64,000 nt of DNA from Coffea arabica (lineage: Eukaryota; Streptophyta; Magnoliopsida; Gentianales; Rubiaceae): contig NC_092322.1 of the NCBI RefSeq assembly GCF_036785885.1, positions 13,724,466 through 13,788,465 of the forward strand. Direction: 5' to 3'. How positions within the stretch are numbered: the first letter of the stretch is position 1; each line of letters starts with the position of its first letter. Below the pieces are notes generated by a model. It ran no database searches, had not been told where the DNA came from, and saw only the letters and a program-made list of their open reading frames with translations. The position numbers were made by a program, and so were the translations under genes. This document shows positions 10,271-22,659 of the stretch, piece by piece.

Positions 10271-11886
10271 AACCAAGAGTTTTTAAGGCAAGAGAATGCA
10301 TCAAAACTGCTGCAAATTGCAGCAGCAACCTATGCAAGGAAAAGTTGCAGCAGGCTGCTGCTGTAGCTGAGCTCCATTGTTGCGACCACCTGGGAGCTAC
10401 TGCTGGGAGCCGTTGCCACTGGTGATAAGTGCAGAACCCAGTAATGGTGACAGTAGAAATGGTGGCCAGTGGTGGTAGCCAGTGATGCTAGAAAACGATT
10501 GCAAGAGTGGTTTAAGAAACTAAAATTTTTTTTCCTAAAACTTGAAGTTTTGAACTTTTGGCAATCTTCTGAATTAAATCCCATTTTAATTGTTAAAATG
10601 AGTTATGGAATCATTTGTTTCCTATATTATTAGGTTGGGAATTAATTTAGCACTAATTTGATTAATTTGAATTATTTTCCCATTTTTTCCTCAAATTAGT
10701 TGAGGATAAAGTTGACCTAATAAAATTTAATTTTACCAATATTTCTTGCGTATGCATGGACCCAAAATTTGTTTGGGACCTTAGGAATTAAATCCAATTA
10801 ATCCATGAATTGAGATTGCTTATTTTACATGCTTTTCTTTTATTTAAAGTTGTTTAAATCGTGAAAATGCATGGTGGATGGTTGTGGATATAGTACGCAA
10901 TATAATTGTGGTATTTTGGATGGTTACAATCATTCTAGGTTTGAATGGTTGTAATTAATTTTAAAATAGGGCCTGCGTGTCCTGCCTTTCTTATTTTATA
11001 ATTGTAATTTCTTTTCTCATCTAAATTCCCCCCGAATGTAACTCGGGGTTTCTTCTATACTATTTGTAATGTACAATAGATAGGAATAGATGATAGGAAT
11101 TTATATAATTTATACAGAAATTGTAACTTTGAAAAGAAGAAAGGAGGCATACTACAACGAAGGAGTTCGTCTCGGTATTAAAGATTTTAGTCTCATGCTA
11201 ATTTTCCTAATGGCCGGGGAAATTAGTTTAGGAATATCCACAACCATCCACGATTTAAATTCATGTTTATAAGTTTGATATGGTTATATGCATGTTTATT
11301 GATGAGACCAAATGAGCAATTTTTTCAAAAATTTTTAAAATATTTTTGGAAAAAGAGACAAATCCCTCAACTATAATATTAAATCAATAAAATGCCTTCC
11401 ATCATTATAGTATAAAACTAGAGTAGTTATTAAGTGCTAGCTTGTTGGGATTCACCCAAGGCTGCCTTACTTACTACGTGTTTTTTCTATGAGAAATGTT
11501 CTCAAGAATGATGGGTTTGATTTAGCTAAAATTATGATTTGTTGGGATTCACTCAAAATCATTAATTTTAGAGGCAAGTGTTGGGTTGATTCATAGAGAT
11601 TTAAAGTCAAGAGTTGACACCCAACTGATCTAGGAATTACAATAAGTTGTAATTGGTAAAAGTACCTACCTTTCATAATTATTTTCGATTTGTTGGGACA
11701 CACTCAAGGTCGAAATAAATTAAGATAGGATCCTAGCCAATATGGAATTTTAGAAATTCCCGATTCAATTTTAGAGGGTAATTGATTTGAAAAAATAGTG
11801 GAAATAAAATCATAATTTTGAAGTTTTTATGATTTTATTAAACAAAACATTTTTCTAACAAATTCTATCTTTCATTTTGTTGTAGA
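10271..11886 (+). other. Copia leader / 5' non-coding region
   Basis: There is no gene in this stretch. It contains a GCTG-rich segment (10300-10490) and long AT-rich stretches. The phrase ttgttgggattcac(c/t)caa recurs with variations near 11452, 11543 and 11693. The segment around 11030-11090 (gaatgtaactcggggtttc) looks like conserved leader sequence of the element. The left boundary is inferred from the end of the chromovirus LTR. Confidence 0.5.
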
Positions 11887-13175
11887 ATGAGTAACAATTT
11901 GAGCCTTCGTACTATTCTTACTGATTGCAAACTCAATGACACGAACTTTCTTGATTGGCATCGTAATGTCTTTATCGTTCTCACTCATGAGAAAATTGAG
12001 TATGTACTTGATGGTCCAATGCCTCAAGAGCCTGAACCTACTGCAACTGCTGCTGTTAGAAATGCTTATAAGAAACATAAGGATGACAATAGGGAAGCTT
12101 CATGTATCATGATAGCTTCCATGACTCCTCAGCTTCAGCAGCAGCACATGAACATGGGGGCGTATGACATTGTACAACACCTGAGAGAGTTGTTTGAACA
12201 ACAATCAAGGACGGTTAGATATGATACCTCTAAAGAATTGTTCAGGTGCAAGATGGCGAGGGAGCACCTGTTGCTCCGCATGTCTTAAAAATAATTGGGC
12301 TAATTGAAAAATTGGCCGAATTAGACTTTAAGATGGATCAGGAGCTGAATGTTGATTTAGTGCTCCAATCTCTACCAGATTCTTTCTCACAGTTTGTTAT
12401 GAACTATCAGATGAATAATCTGCAGCACACTTTGCCTCAATTGTTGAATGTGCTGAAAACTGCTGAGAAAGAAATCAAAAAGGGAAAAGGCTCTACTGGT
12501 GTGCTTGTCGTTACTTCCTCTAAGAAGAGGAAGAGACAAGAAAAGGGATTTAAGAAATCCAAAAACAAGCCCACCCAAAAGCCCAAAAAGGCAAAGGCGG
12601 ACCAGTCCAAAGCAACCTGCTTCCATTGTAATCAAACTGGGCATTGGAAAAGGAACTGCAAGTCATACTTGGAGAGCCTGAAGCAAAAGAAGCTTCCTGA
12701 AGCTTCATCATCAGGTACATATATGATTGAGATTAATGTGTCTACTTCTAAATCAGACTCTTGGGTATTAGATACCGGATGTGGTTCTCACATTTGCACA
12801 TCTATGCAGGGTCTAAGGGACAGTAGAAAGTTGGGAAAAGGAGAAGTCACCCTACGTGTGGGCAATGGAGCAAAAGTTGTTGCTTTAGCTGTAGGGACTT
12901 ATTATATCATTTTACCCAATGGATTGATTTTAGAATTATTAAATTGTTATTGTGTTCCAGCACTTACTACAAACATCATTTCTATTTCTTGTTTGGATTT
13001 AAATGGGTTTCGGATAACCCAGGAGAATAAATGTTGTTCTTTTTCTAAAAATGGTGTGTTTTATGGTTCTGGAAGTTGGAATAACGGTTTATATATTCTA
13101 GATCTTGATCATCAAATTCTCAATGTGAGTGAAAAAAGAATGAGAACAGATAAACTAAATAAAACCTACCTCTAG
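11887..13175 (+). pseudogene. Copia Gag and protease, frameshifted
   Basis: Gag begins at the ATG at 11887 and reads on to about 12255, where a one-base loss (gcgaggga where gcggaggga is expected) shifts the frame. The continuation in the next frame is open to 13172. It has a zinc knuckle CX2CX4HX4C at about 12618-12660 and a protease active site D-T-G-C-G-S-H near 12770. The reading is closed by TAG at 13173-13175, where the family has Trp before H-C-R-L-G-H. The lysine-rich stretch before the knuckle is the usual basic linker of Copia Gag. Confidence 0.9.
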
Positions 13176-15821
13176 CACTGTAGGCTTGGACATGTAGATG
13201 AAAAACGCATCTCCAAGTTATACCAACATGGATACTTGGATTCATTTGATTATGAATCATATGACACGTGCGAAGCCTGTTTACTTGGCAAAATGACCAA
13301 AATGCCCTTCACTGGAAAAGGGGAACGAGCTAGTGATTTACTTGGACTAGTACATACTGATGTATGCAGCCCAATGTCGATCACTGCTAGAGGAGGTTTT
13401 TCATATTTCATCACCTTCACAGATGACCATTCGATATATGGTTACGTGTATTTAATGAAATACAAATCTGAATCCTTTGAAAAGTTTAAGGAATTCAAGA
13501 ATGAAGTAGAAAAACAAACCAATAAAAGTATTAAGATACTACGATCTGATCGTGGTGGAAAATACTTAAATGACGAGTTTGGAGTTTATTTAAAGGATAA
13601 TGGAATAGTTCCACAATGGACTCCTCCAGGTACACCACAGTTAAATGGTGTATCTGAAAGGAGAAACCGAACCTTATTGGATATGGTTCGTTCTATGATG
13701 AGCCACTCAAGTGCCCCAAAATCGTTTTGGGGATTTGCATTAGATGCAGCCTCTTATACTCTTAATAGAGTACCCACTAAAGTTGTCGACTCCACACCAT
13801 ATGAGATATGAAAAGGAAAGAAACCAAATCTGTCTTATATGAAGGTTTGGGGCTGCCCAGCTTATGTGAAGAGGGCAGAGTCAGACAAGCTTGAACCTAG
13901 ATCTGACAAATGTTTGTTTGTAGGGTATCCAAGAGAGTCTATAGGATACTATTTCTACAATCCAATTGAACAAAAAGTGTTTGTCTCAAAACATGCTATT
14001 TTTCTAGAGAAAGAATACATTCTAGAAAGAAACAGTGGGAGTAGAATAGATCTTGAAGAAATTCAGGATCATCCAACAAACATTGAACGATCTAATGAAG
14101 AACAGCTTCAACCACATAATGATGGGGTAGATACTGAAGCTGTTAATACACAAGGGCTTCGTAGGTCAGTAAGAACACGCTCAACTCCCAAGAAATACCA
14201 ATTTCTTGTGAGTCATAGCAATGATGTTCTAGTCATTCAAGATGACGAACCTACTACCTACCAAGAGGCAATAAGTAATCCAGACTCCTCTAAATGGTTA
14301 GAAGCCATGAATTCCGAAATAAATTCCATGTATGACAATAAGGTGTGGACCTTAGTTGATCCACCTGAAGGGATAAAACCTGTAGGGTGTAAATGGATCT
14401 TCAAGAAGAAGACTAACATGGATGGTAATGTGGTTACCTATAAAGCTAGACTGGTAGCCAAAAGCTACAAGCAGAAAGAGGGAATCGATTACGATGAAAC
14501 TTTCTCACCAGTAGCTATGCTTAAATCCATTCGGATATTGCTTGCCATAGCAGCATATCATGACTATGAGATTTGGCAGATGGATGTAAAGACCGCGTTC
14601 CTTAACGGGACATTGCATGAGAATGCGTATATGACACAACCTGAAGGTTTTACATCTACAAATCCTAGTCAAATATGTAAGTTACAAAAGTCTATTTATG
14701 GACTTAAGCAAGCATCTAGGAGTTAGAACATCCGATTTGATGAGACGATCAAAGAGTTTGGATTTCTCAAGAATCCGGATGAACCTTGTGTGTATAAGAA
14801 AGTTAGTGGGAGTTCGATTGTTTTCCTTATTTTATATGTAGATGACATATTAATAATGGGAAACAATATACCGATGTTACAATCGGTAAAGGGTTGGTTG
14901 TCGAAGAACTTTTCCATGAAAGATTTAGGAGAAGCGGCCTATATATTAGGCATTAAGATCTATAGGGATAGATCTAAAAGGCTACTGGGTCTTTCACAAT
15001 CTACATACATAGAGAAAGTGCTAAAAAGGTTTAGCATGGATCAGTCTAAGAGGGGTAATTTACCTATGACTCATGGTATAAGCCTTTCTAAAAACATGTG
15101 TCCAAAGACACAAGTTGAGACTGAAAAGATGCACAATGTTCCATATGCTTCAGCAATTGGATCAATTATGTATGCTATGTTATGTACAAGACCTGATGTC
15201 TCCTATGCTCTGAGTGTCACAAGCAGATTTCAAGCTAATCCAGGCGAGGGTCATTGGATAGCCGTTAAGAACATTCTTAAGTACTTAAGAAGGACCAAAG
15301 ATTTGTTCTTAATATATGGAAAGGGTGAGTTAGAGCTCAAAGGCTATATTGATGCGAGTTTTCAATCAGATAAGGATGATTGTAAATCACAGTCAGGTTT
15401 CATTTTTACTCTTAATGGAGATGCTATCTGTTGGAAGAGTTCTAAACAAGACACCACAGCAGATTCTACAACAGAGGCTGAGTACATTGCGGCCGCGGAA
15501 GCAGCTAAGGAAGCAGTTTGGATCAAGAAGTTCGTAACTGAACTTGGTGTGGTTCCAACCATTGTTAATCCGGTCACTTTGTACTGTGATAACAATGGAG
15601 CTATAGCTCAAGCCAAGGAACCTAGGTCTCATCAGCGATCCAAACATGTGCTTAGGAGATTTCACTTGATTAGAGAAATCATTGCTAGGAATGATGTAAA
15701 GATAGAGAGAGTCTCCACAGAGGATAACATAGCTGATCCTCTTACTAAAGTTCTTCCTCAAAAGAAGCATGATAGTCATGTATTATCCTACGGGATGAAA
15801 AACATGGATAATGTGTTTTAG
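13176..15821 (+). pseudogene. Copia integrase, RT and RNase H with two nonsense codons
   Basis: Integrase shows H-C-R-L-G-H, the C-E-A-C zinc pair, core Asp in H-T-D-V-C, second Asp in R-S-D-R-G-G, and Glu in G-V-S-E-R-R-N. TGA at 13809-13811 interrupts P-Y-E-I-x-K-G-K-K-P where Trp is expected. RT has W-M-x-F-K-K-K type sequence, [11 protein letters not shown] and the catalytic Y-V-D-D near 14838. TAG at 14724-14726 replaces the Trp that follows Q-A-S-R-S. RNase H has D-A-S-F near 15352, T-E-A-E-Y-I-A near 15475 and the tail A-D-P-L-T-K. The last stop is at 15819-15821, just before the purine tract. All domains are otherwise present and colinear. Confidence 0.92.
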
Positions 15822-15835
15822 TGCAAGTGGGAGAT

Positions 15836-17319
15836 TGTTGGAATGTATGCCCTAAAACAATGTATTTATTTTTATTTTATACATTCCTTATTATATGTTT
15901 TGTATTTTAATAACTTCTTATTTATCTGTTAAATATTAGATACAACCGATAAAGTCCTTATAATATTACTAATGTGATGATAGCCACAAGAGTTAGTGAC
16001 TATGAGATATCAATCGCATTTATAGTAATATTATTAAAATTTCCTAGTTTTTGTACTAATGAAATAGGACATCTTTAATACGGTAAAACTGGTACACAGT
16101 TAGCCTCTAATTAATGTAATTAGTGGTTGTTCTCATCAACTATGGTATGAAGATACTTAGGCTAATGTGTAGATGATTTGAAAAGTATAAATGCATTGGA
16201 GTGATCCGTTTAGAGATCCCGTTAGGATATCTATCTAGTGCCAATGGTGTATCTCTAGTGAAAAATTGTGTAAGTGATCCTACGACTTGAGATCACCATA
16301 GAATCTTGAGTGGGAATCACTACATTTTGACTCTAATTACTTGTTACTCTTTGAGAGTGCCTTAAAGTGTAGAAGTTGGATGTAGTGTGAAGCACGTAAA
16401 GAAAATGGGTGATCAAGATAGGATTTACCACTCTGATAGAAGGAGTTGATATCCGGATGGCCACTAATGAGAAATTAACCCTAAAGTCGACTGTTAGGTA
16501 AATTGAAGAATGTCTTCAATTTAACCTAATTAAGGGTAAATTTCGGGAACTAGAAAATTTAATTAGTCATCAGGGAATTGGCACTTATTCCTTATTCCTG
16601 ACTAATTGGATATCTTTGGTAAAAGGATAATAATTACACGGTAATTTTTCACGGAAAGGTTAGGTCAAGTTCCCTTGACTAATTCCGAATAATTGGGCAA
16701 TCACGATGTGTTGCTAGACACCGCTCGTGATTTATAATTATGGATTAATTATTTATTATAAGTTATGATAAAATAAAGTCGTTTATTTTATCTAATTATT
16801 ACCAATGCATTCGGGACCTATTGGGTCACACGCAATAGAGATTTAATCCTGGATTGAAACTATGTGAATTATCGGGTTTAATTTTAAAAGAAAATTAATC
16901 CCAGGCCTATTTGAGTAGATAAGAGTAAATGGTTATCTCTTATTTATCAGATAATGATAGATAGAGTCTTGGGTGATGAGAAGTCTTATGGTTTTGATTT
17001 TGAATCAGACAAGAAGACTTATCATTCTATATCATCATATATCTCTCTCATCATAGAGCTCTCGGGTTTTTCCAATTGATTTTTTGGGGGCTGATATACA
17101 GATACTAAAAACCGAAGTTTTGTGATTGTCACACACAAAAGAGAGAAAAATATACGTTTGAAAAGAGTAAAAAGGCTAGCACCTTTTTCTCTTCAATACA
17201 TAGTTCGTGAGACGATCCAGGGTTGCTCTAGCGTGGATATCAGTAGAGGCAGGACGATTGGACTGCTCAAGGGCTGACCATCCTCAAATTCCGCTGCGTA
17301 GTATCCCTAAAACCCAACA
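15836..17319 (+). repeat. Copia 3' LTR (1484 bp)
   Basis: It begins TGTTGGAATGTATGCCC immediately after the purine tract and ends CCTAAAACCCAACA, so the ends form the short inverted pair TGTTGG/CCAACA. The flanking five bases to the right are AGAGC (17320-17324), the predicted TSD. A left counterpart should lie outside the window. Confidence 0.85.
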
Positions 17320-18226
17320 AGAGCAAAAGCCGTCAGAGAGTAGAGAAGGAGAAACAGGCGACACAGTCAATCGATAAGATGACTAGACCCCTAAACCTGT
17401 AAGTCTCAAATTCACGTGAAACTTCTCTTTTAAATTCTAGTAGTCGGATTAATTATTCTAAAGATTTTACGGACACGTTTTATGTTATATTTATATAGAT
17501 ACATATGCTGGTATATGAGATTTAAGAGGATTCGTATCTGGATTAGTAGGATTAAGGTACTAAATTTTATTATGGGATGAATAGGGTTTACCCAAATCGA
17601 TTGGAAAGTTATTAAGAGGAAAAAAAAAAGGAGAAGAAAAGAACTCACCGTTGCTGTTCTCTGCCGTTGTTGAAGCCAAGCTTCAGCGATGAAAAAAAAA
17701 AGAAAAAAAAAAAAAGAAGACAAAGGTCGCTCGCAAGTGGGGCAACCTTGGTACAGAGGAAAGGTTGGCTTTTCGGGCAAACCCAAGACCCGAAAAAAAA
17801 ATTATGATGTCGCTAGCAAGTGCTGGCGACAATAGAATAAGATTATGGTTGGCCTAAATTGAAGATTTGGGTCTGGCGACCATGGTCAGACATGGTTGGC
17901 TTTTGGCCAGCCATGGGTCCAACCCAAGGACGAAAAACTGCGAATTTAAATTTGGACCAACTATAGTATAAAATTTAGTAAATGTTTAATAAATAAATTT
18001 TAAATATAACTAGTTCATTTTATTTTTATAATTTATCATGGGTATTAAAATTCAGGACCCCAATTTAAAGTAATTGTTAAAATTGAAGTATTGGTCATGT
18101 AAAACTTATATTTAATTAATTACGTCTAAGATATTTAAAGAAAAATCTAGGATATCTTAATTTAGTCTTATGAGGTTAATGTAGACGAGGTGAGATAAAT
18201 TCTAAATGGTTAAACGAAACATTTAA

Positions 18227-18254
18227 AATAATAATAATAATAATAATAATAATA
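18227..18254. repeat. (ATA)n microsatellite
   Basis: About nine uninterrupted ATA/TAA units, followed by looser copies. A tyrosine-rich reverse-strand ORF across it is an artefact of the repeat. Confidence 0.95.
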
Positions 18255-18391
18255 GTAAATAATAATTAATAAAAAATAATAGTAAGGATAATAACAATAT
18301 GGACATGGAGAAAATAAATTTAGGATATAAACGAAGATAAAAATATAATACGAGTGGAATAAACTAAGACAATAATAATTATAATAAGTCA

Positions 18392-18424
18392 ATATATATA
18401 TATAGATATATATATATATATATA
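18392..18424. repeat. (AT)n microsatellite
   Basis: About 16 AT units with one TAGATA interruption. Confidence 0.95.
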
Positions 18425-19212
18425 AATGTATACGTAAATAATAATAACACCTATACACGCATAAGAGTGGAAATAAAGGGAAAAGTAATAGTAACTATCT
18501 AATATATATAAGTGGTAATAGAATAAATTAGCGACAATGAGGATGATATTAATAATAATGAATAATCATAAATAATAAATAAATATAGTAAGATAGTAGT
18601 GAGGATAATAAATAGGATTGTGAATAATTATTTTCTGTCAAATTGGGAAAGTTTACAAAATGAACACTTTCCAAATTAAGAAACTTTCTAAAAATAGAAA
18701 TTTTCCAAAAATGAAAATCGTCCAATTTGAGGGAAATGCTATTAGGGTCCATATAATGGTTTAGATATGAATCCTGTACTTACTTAGAGGTTGTATATTT
18801 ATGTATCTATAGGAAGTAACAACTAATTAAGGAACCTATGCATTTGATAGGTACGATACAAGGATCTAAGGTAGTTCCACTCGAGCAGCCAAACAGAGGT
18901 AGGTGGTACTTACCCTTCTGAGATTTCAAATGTGTAAAATGAAATTCTTGTTTTCAATATTAGTTTGTTGTGCTGACTCGAAAGGTGTTTGATTAAATGC
19001 TTTACTTGGATATTTATGAAAGCTATATTTTACTATACAAAATGGACCATGTGACTTATTTGAAATGTTTTGATATGTTCTTATATACAAAATGGGCTGA
19101 ATCTTTTATGGAAGAAAAGATTTATGTATATGATGTATGAAATGAGTTTTGACAAGTAAAGTTCAGAGCAGTCATAGAATAGACGGTAGGGGCTATAGTC
19201 CTATCTAACCGC

Positions 19213-19294
19213 CATGGTAGCCTGGTATAAAGGCCAGCCGATTGACCGTGGACAAAGTCATGGTAGCCTGGTATAAAGTCCAGTCGATTGACCC
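19213..19294 (+). repeat. 46-bp tandem pair
   Basis: The phrase catggtagcctggtataaag occurs at 19213 and 19259, each followed by ccag(c/t)cgattgacc. Confidence 0.85.
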
Positions 19295-20012
19295 AAGAAT
19301 GAAATGAGATCAATCAATAGTCATGAAATCTATTGGTCGCCCACCTAGAAAGGGTCTAATTTCTAGGCTGAGTACTCAGTAGCCGGTCATTGCATGTACT
19401 TGTTATGAGCTGATCTGATGGAATGATTTATGAACTGATTTGAAATGAGACTTATGAACTGATATGAGTTGATTTATGGATGGATATGAAGAGATTTGTG
19501 ACATTTTTTTTTACTGCTGATTGCTTTATAAATGACGTTACTTTCAAAATTACGGATGTGAATGATATGCAAACGATTTGAGTTGTACTTATATTTATAT
19601 ATGTATCTATAAAATTAAGAGTGCATGGTCCAACAGAGGGATAAATATTACCTACTGAGCGATGTATCGCTCAACCCACTTCTTACCATTTTTGCAGATT
19701 CTGAAGAGTATGAATTGGTTTACGTAGAAGACCCTGGGATGACATTTATTAGTTTTAGATGGATAGAAGTTGGCAGGCTGGCTACGTCCAGTTGTTGGTC
19801 TTATTTACCTTTGTTTCCGCTGTTTTAATTAGAGAATAAATATATGATTATTCGCACACTTCCTTTTATATGTAATTCGTACCGCACCTTATTTAGTTGA
19901 ATTATTTAGCACTGTCAAAGTTATATCAGCTAATGTAGCCTTGTATTCCTGAGTGGGACTTGGGAGTACGGCGGGTGTCACGTGACGGGCACGTACGGGC
20001 TCGGGGTGTGAC

Positions 20013-21514
20013 AACATGAATCACAGTTTTTGTATTTTAGAATTTGTATAGAATGCAATAGTGTAAAAAAATTAATAATATATTAAAAAATTAATAGTTT
20101 TTTATAGAATGCACACATAGTGAAAGTACTCTTACAAGTCGTTATTTGGTATACGATGATACTTGATACTTGTACTAAATGATTAAACCAGTTAAAGTGG
20201 TCATAAATTGACTTGTACCTCTACGTTTAATAAATTAATGGATCCTTTTTATCCAATTGTAGAATTTCATCAAACAATGTGTACTTTTGTATTTTGAAAA
20301 TATGTAACGTTATTAAACTTTAAAATAATTAAACAGGAAAAGCAGGACAGTTAATTAAATGTCAAGATAGTATGCAATGGACATTTTAGAATTTATATAA
20401 AATGCAATACTGTAAAAAGTTTAATAACATATTGAAAAATTAATAGTTATTTATTGAACGTACATACAGTAAAAGTACTTTCATAGATCGTTATTTGGTA
20501 TACGATGATATTTGGCCGAACAATGATAAATCCATAGGCCAAAAAATTGATGAACAAGTTGAGTACTATGGTTTCCATCTTTCTCTGTAGTCATTTTCAA
20601 GATCTTTGTCATGCAGCGTTATATTATTGCGAAAGAAAGTATTCTCTTAAAATGGACATTTTACAATGTGCAACTCATGCGAGAATCAGGAGCCGTGACA
20701 GCCGTCTTACACGGATCATTCACATTTCCGACTTATTAGTATTGGACCATTGGCAGGCTGTGTCGGACGAAGGAAATCACATGTCAGATTTGCGGCTGGA
20801 AGGCTAAGGAAGCTGTAGGTCCTGAAGCAAAATTAGATGGTCCCCAAAAATTGCCATACAACAACAAATCTTTTTAAAGGTTTTTTTTTAACTAAATAAA
20901 ATATTCCCTCTTCAATTAGTTTTCTTTTTCCAAATTTCAGTTATGTGAGTAAATGAAAGCTTTTACAACCATTAATTCTTTTAAAATATTTTAAAGCGTA
21001 ACTGCATGTACACATTCTATATTCATTTTTCTCTTTTTCAGTTTTTATACTCCATCTAGATACAAAAAAGGATGTCTAATCATTATTTCGTAAAAAAGGA
21101 AAAAAAAGCTATGTATATTTTTTCTTTATGATTAATCAATTATAAATTGGTAAAGTTGTAATCAATTCCATCCATTATCTAACTTGCAAGAAAGGAAAAG
21201 ATATCTTCTAGATACAAAGTTCAAATTGAATTTTTAGTTCACATGATGTGTCGATGGATATTCGTTTGTCCGTTTTCTGTTAAAGAAACTTTACTTATTA
21301 CAATCTTTTCTTTACACTCCTCCAAAATAGTATGAAATATTACCATAATTCTTGACATGTCAAGGATTATTGGAAAGTAATCATTAAATAGCATATGAGT
21401 TAATTATTCTTAATATCTTTCAAAGTATGTTTTATACATTCATTAAATTTATTGTTTTAGTTCATTTATATCAACTATATGTTATGGTGAGAGATGTTTG
21501 TTTGACATGATATA
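20013..21514. other. AT-rich intergenic DNA with a dispersed direct repeat
   Basis: No gene was recognised. Two copies of a sequence of about 130 bp lie in direct orientation at 20033-20162 and 20382-20512. They share attttagaattt, aaaaattaatagtt and the phrase gttatttggtatacgatgat, with about 220 bp between them. The ORF at 20547-20807 shows no domain and is not called as a gene. Confidence 0.6.
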
Positions 21515-22340
21515 AACCTAATAAGAAAAAGAATTCAAATTGACAATATGTCTTTATCACTAGATGCCTCCTCAGATATTCTCAAAAACTTCCATACTCT
21601 AACTATATATCTTTATTTTAACATAATACTACTTCTTTAACAATTACTAGCAATTCTTTTTCTAATTTGAACTACTTCCTTTCCATCTTTGATACACTTA
21701 AATCAGTGGATTAAAAATTATAAAATTATAAAATGATCTCTAATTTTTTAATATTTATATAATATACCCTGCGGGTCGGATATATGTTGGTTTTTATTTT
21801 TCTGATCCGTATCCGTATCCATTTTTTATGGGTACCCGACCCTCATCTACCTTGCTAAGAAAAATCGGATCGGATCGGGCTTATCAGATTTTCGAGTAGG
21901 CAGGTTTTTTCACCCACCCCTAATAAACCTAATAAGAAAAGAATTCAATTTGAAAACACACGTAAGACAATATATATAGGTCCATGTACATAAACCAAAG
22001 ACCAAAATTATATCAACTCAGTAAGCACATTTAATAATATTCCCTGGAGTCTTAAAATTAAGCATAAGTTAAACATTTTATCTGGAAATGTCTCCTAATA
22101 ATCTTATACGTGAATGAAATAATTAGGCAGGGAACTGGGAAACGGAAAGACTTGAGCATATGCTCTTTTTCTGTGAAATTGCACAACAAATATGGTAAGT
22201 AGCACCAACCCAGTGGGATGGCCTAGGAAATAGAAGCAACCTCTGCCATTGATGAGGGGAGTTGATGGAAGAAAACGCATTGCTTTGAACTGTAAACTTG
22301 CGCAGATTTGCAAAGAAAGGAGGTTGTGCAAGTGTCAATT
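21515..22340 (-). repeat. Inverted copy of the P450 3' flank
   Basis: On the minus strand this segment matches the sequence that follows the P450 genes. Its right part (22020-22340) is the reverse complement of about 25690-25990 and 35450-35770. Its middle (21925-22010) matches about 36270-36350 and its left (21515-21660) matches about 36430-36545. The MITE at 35799-36262 is absent from the inverted copy. An unrelated insert rich in gggt/acccg motifs lies at about 21690-21925. The block ends about 240 bp before the promoter of unit 1. Confidence 0.75.
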
Positions 22341-22402
22341 CAGTGGCCATGACACCACTTGGACGGTTGGACCATTCAGTACTGACAGAGCCATGTTAAG
22401 TC

Positions 22403-22526
22403 AAGGGCGGAGCCATGTTAGAGATCAATAATCAGAGGCTTACAAAATTTCGTAATTTTTCAATTTAGCTCACATTTGCACTGACAAATTTTGTAAAAAT
22501 TTTCTTTTGCTCTAACATTGCCCCTT
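22403..22526. mobile_element. Short TIR element (possible MITE)
   Basis: The left end aagggcggagccatgttagag and the inverted right end ctctaacattgcccctt face each other over 124 bp of AT-rich DNA. It occupies the gap between the inverted flank and the P450 promoter. No clear TSD was seen. Confidence 0.5.
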
Positions 22527-22651
22527 AAAACAGCTAACGTATTTGAAAAGTAGAATGGACCAGCTAAATAACCAAGATGCCAATGATCACAATAATTTGC
22601 ACAGTGAGTTCTTGCTAGTAGTTATTGAGTGACTTCCACGCCTTTGCTCAT

Positions 22652-22659
22652 TATAAATA
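22652..22659 (+). promoter_or_regulatory. TATA box of P450 copy 1
   Basis: TATAAATA lies 100 bp upstream of the start codon, and the surrounding sequence is nearly identical to that at 32838-32845 in front of copy 2. Confidence 0.7.

Larger units (their letters stand above)
10271..17319 (+). mobile_element. Ty1/Copia retrotransposon (leader, gag-pol, 3' LTR)
   Basis: The domain order gag, protease, integrase, RT, RNase H places it in Ty1/Copia. The element has a leader (about 10271-11886), a broken gag-pol (11887-15821), a purine tract (aagtgggagat near 15825) and a 3' LTR (15836-17319). No 5' LTR or primer-binding site is in the window. The most economical explanation is that the chromovirus inserted in the leader, leaving the 5' LTR to the left of position 1. 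The element carries one frameshift and three nonsense changes, so it cannot move by itself. Confidence 0.85.
17320..20012 (+). repeat. Decayed LTR-like sequence flanking the Copia element
   Basis: No gene is present. The right end, ctcggggtgtgaca, is the kind of terminus seen in Del/Tekay Gypsy LTRs. Upstream are non-coding features of such LTRs, including gagcgatgtatcgctcaacc near 19658 and a 46-bp tandem pair at 19213-19294. The left part (17320-18900) holds A-rich runs and microsatellites. A 5' edge and a TSD could not be found, so this may be a partial or solo LTR, and the Copia element may be inserted in it. Confidence 0.4.

Noticed and set aside
18210..18458. Tyrosine-rich 82-codon reverse-strand frame
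   Set aside because: It reads through ATA and AT microsatellites.
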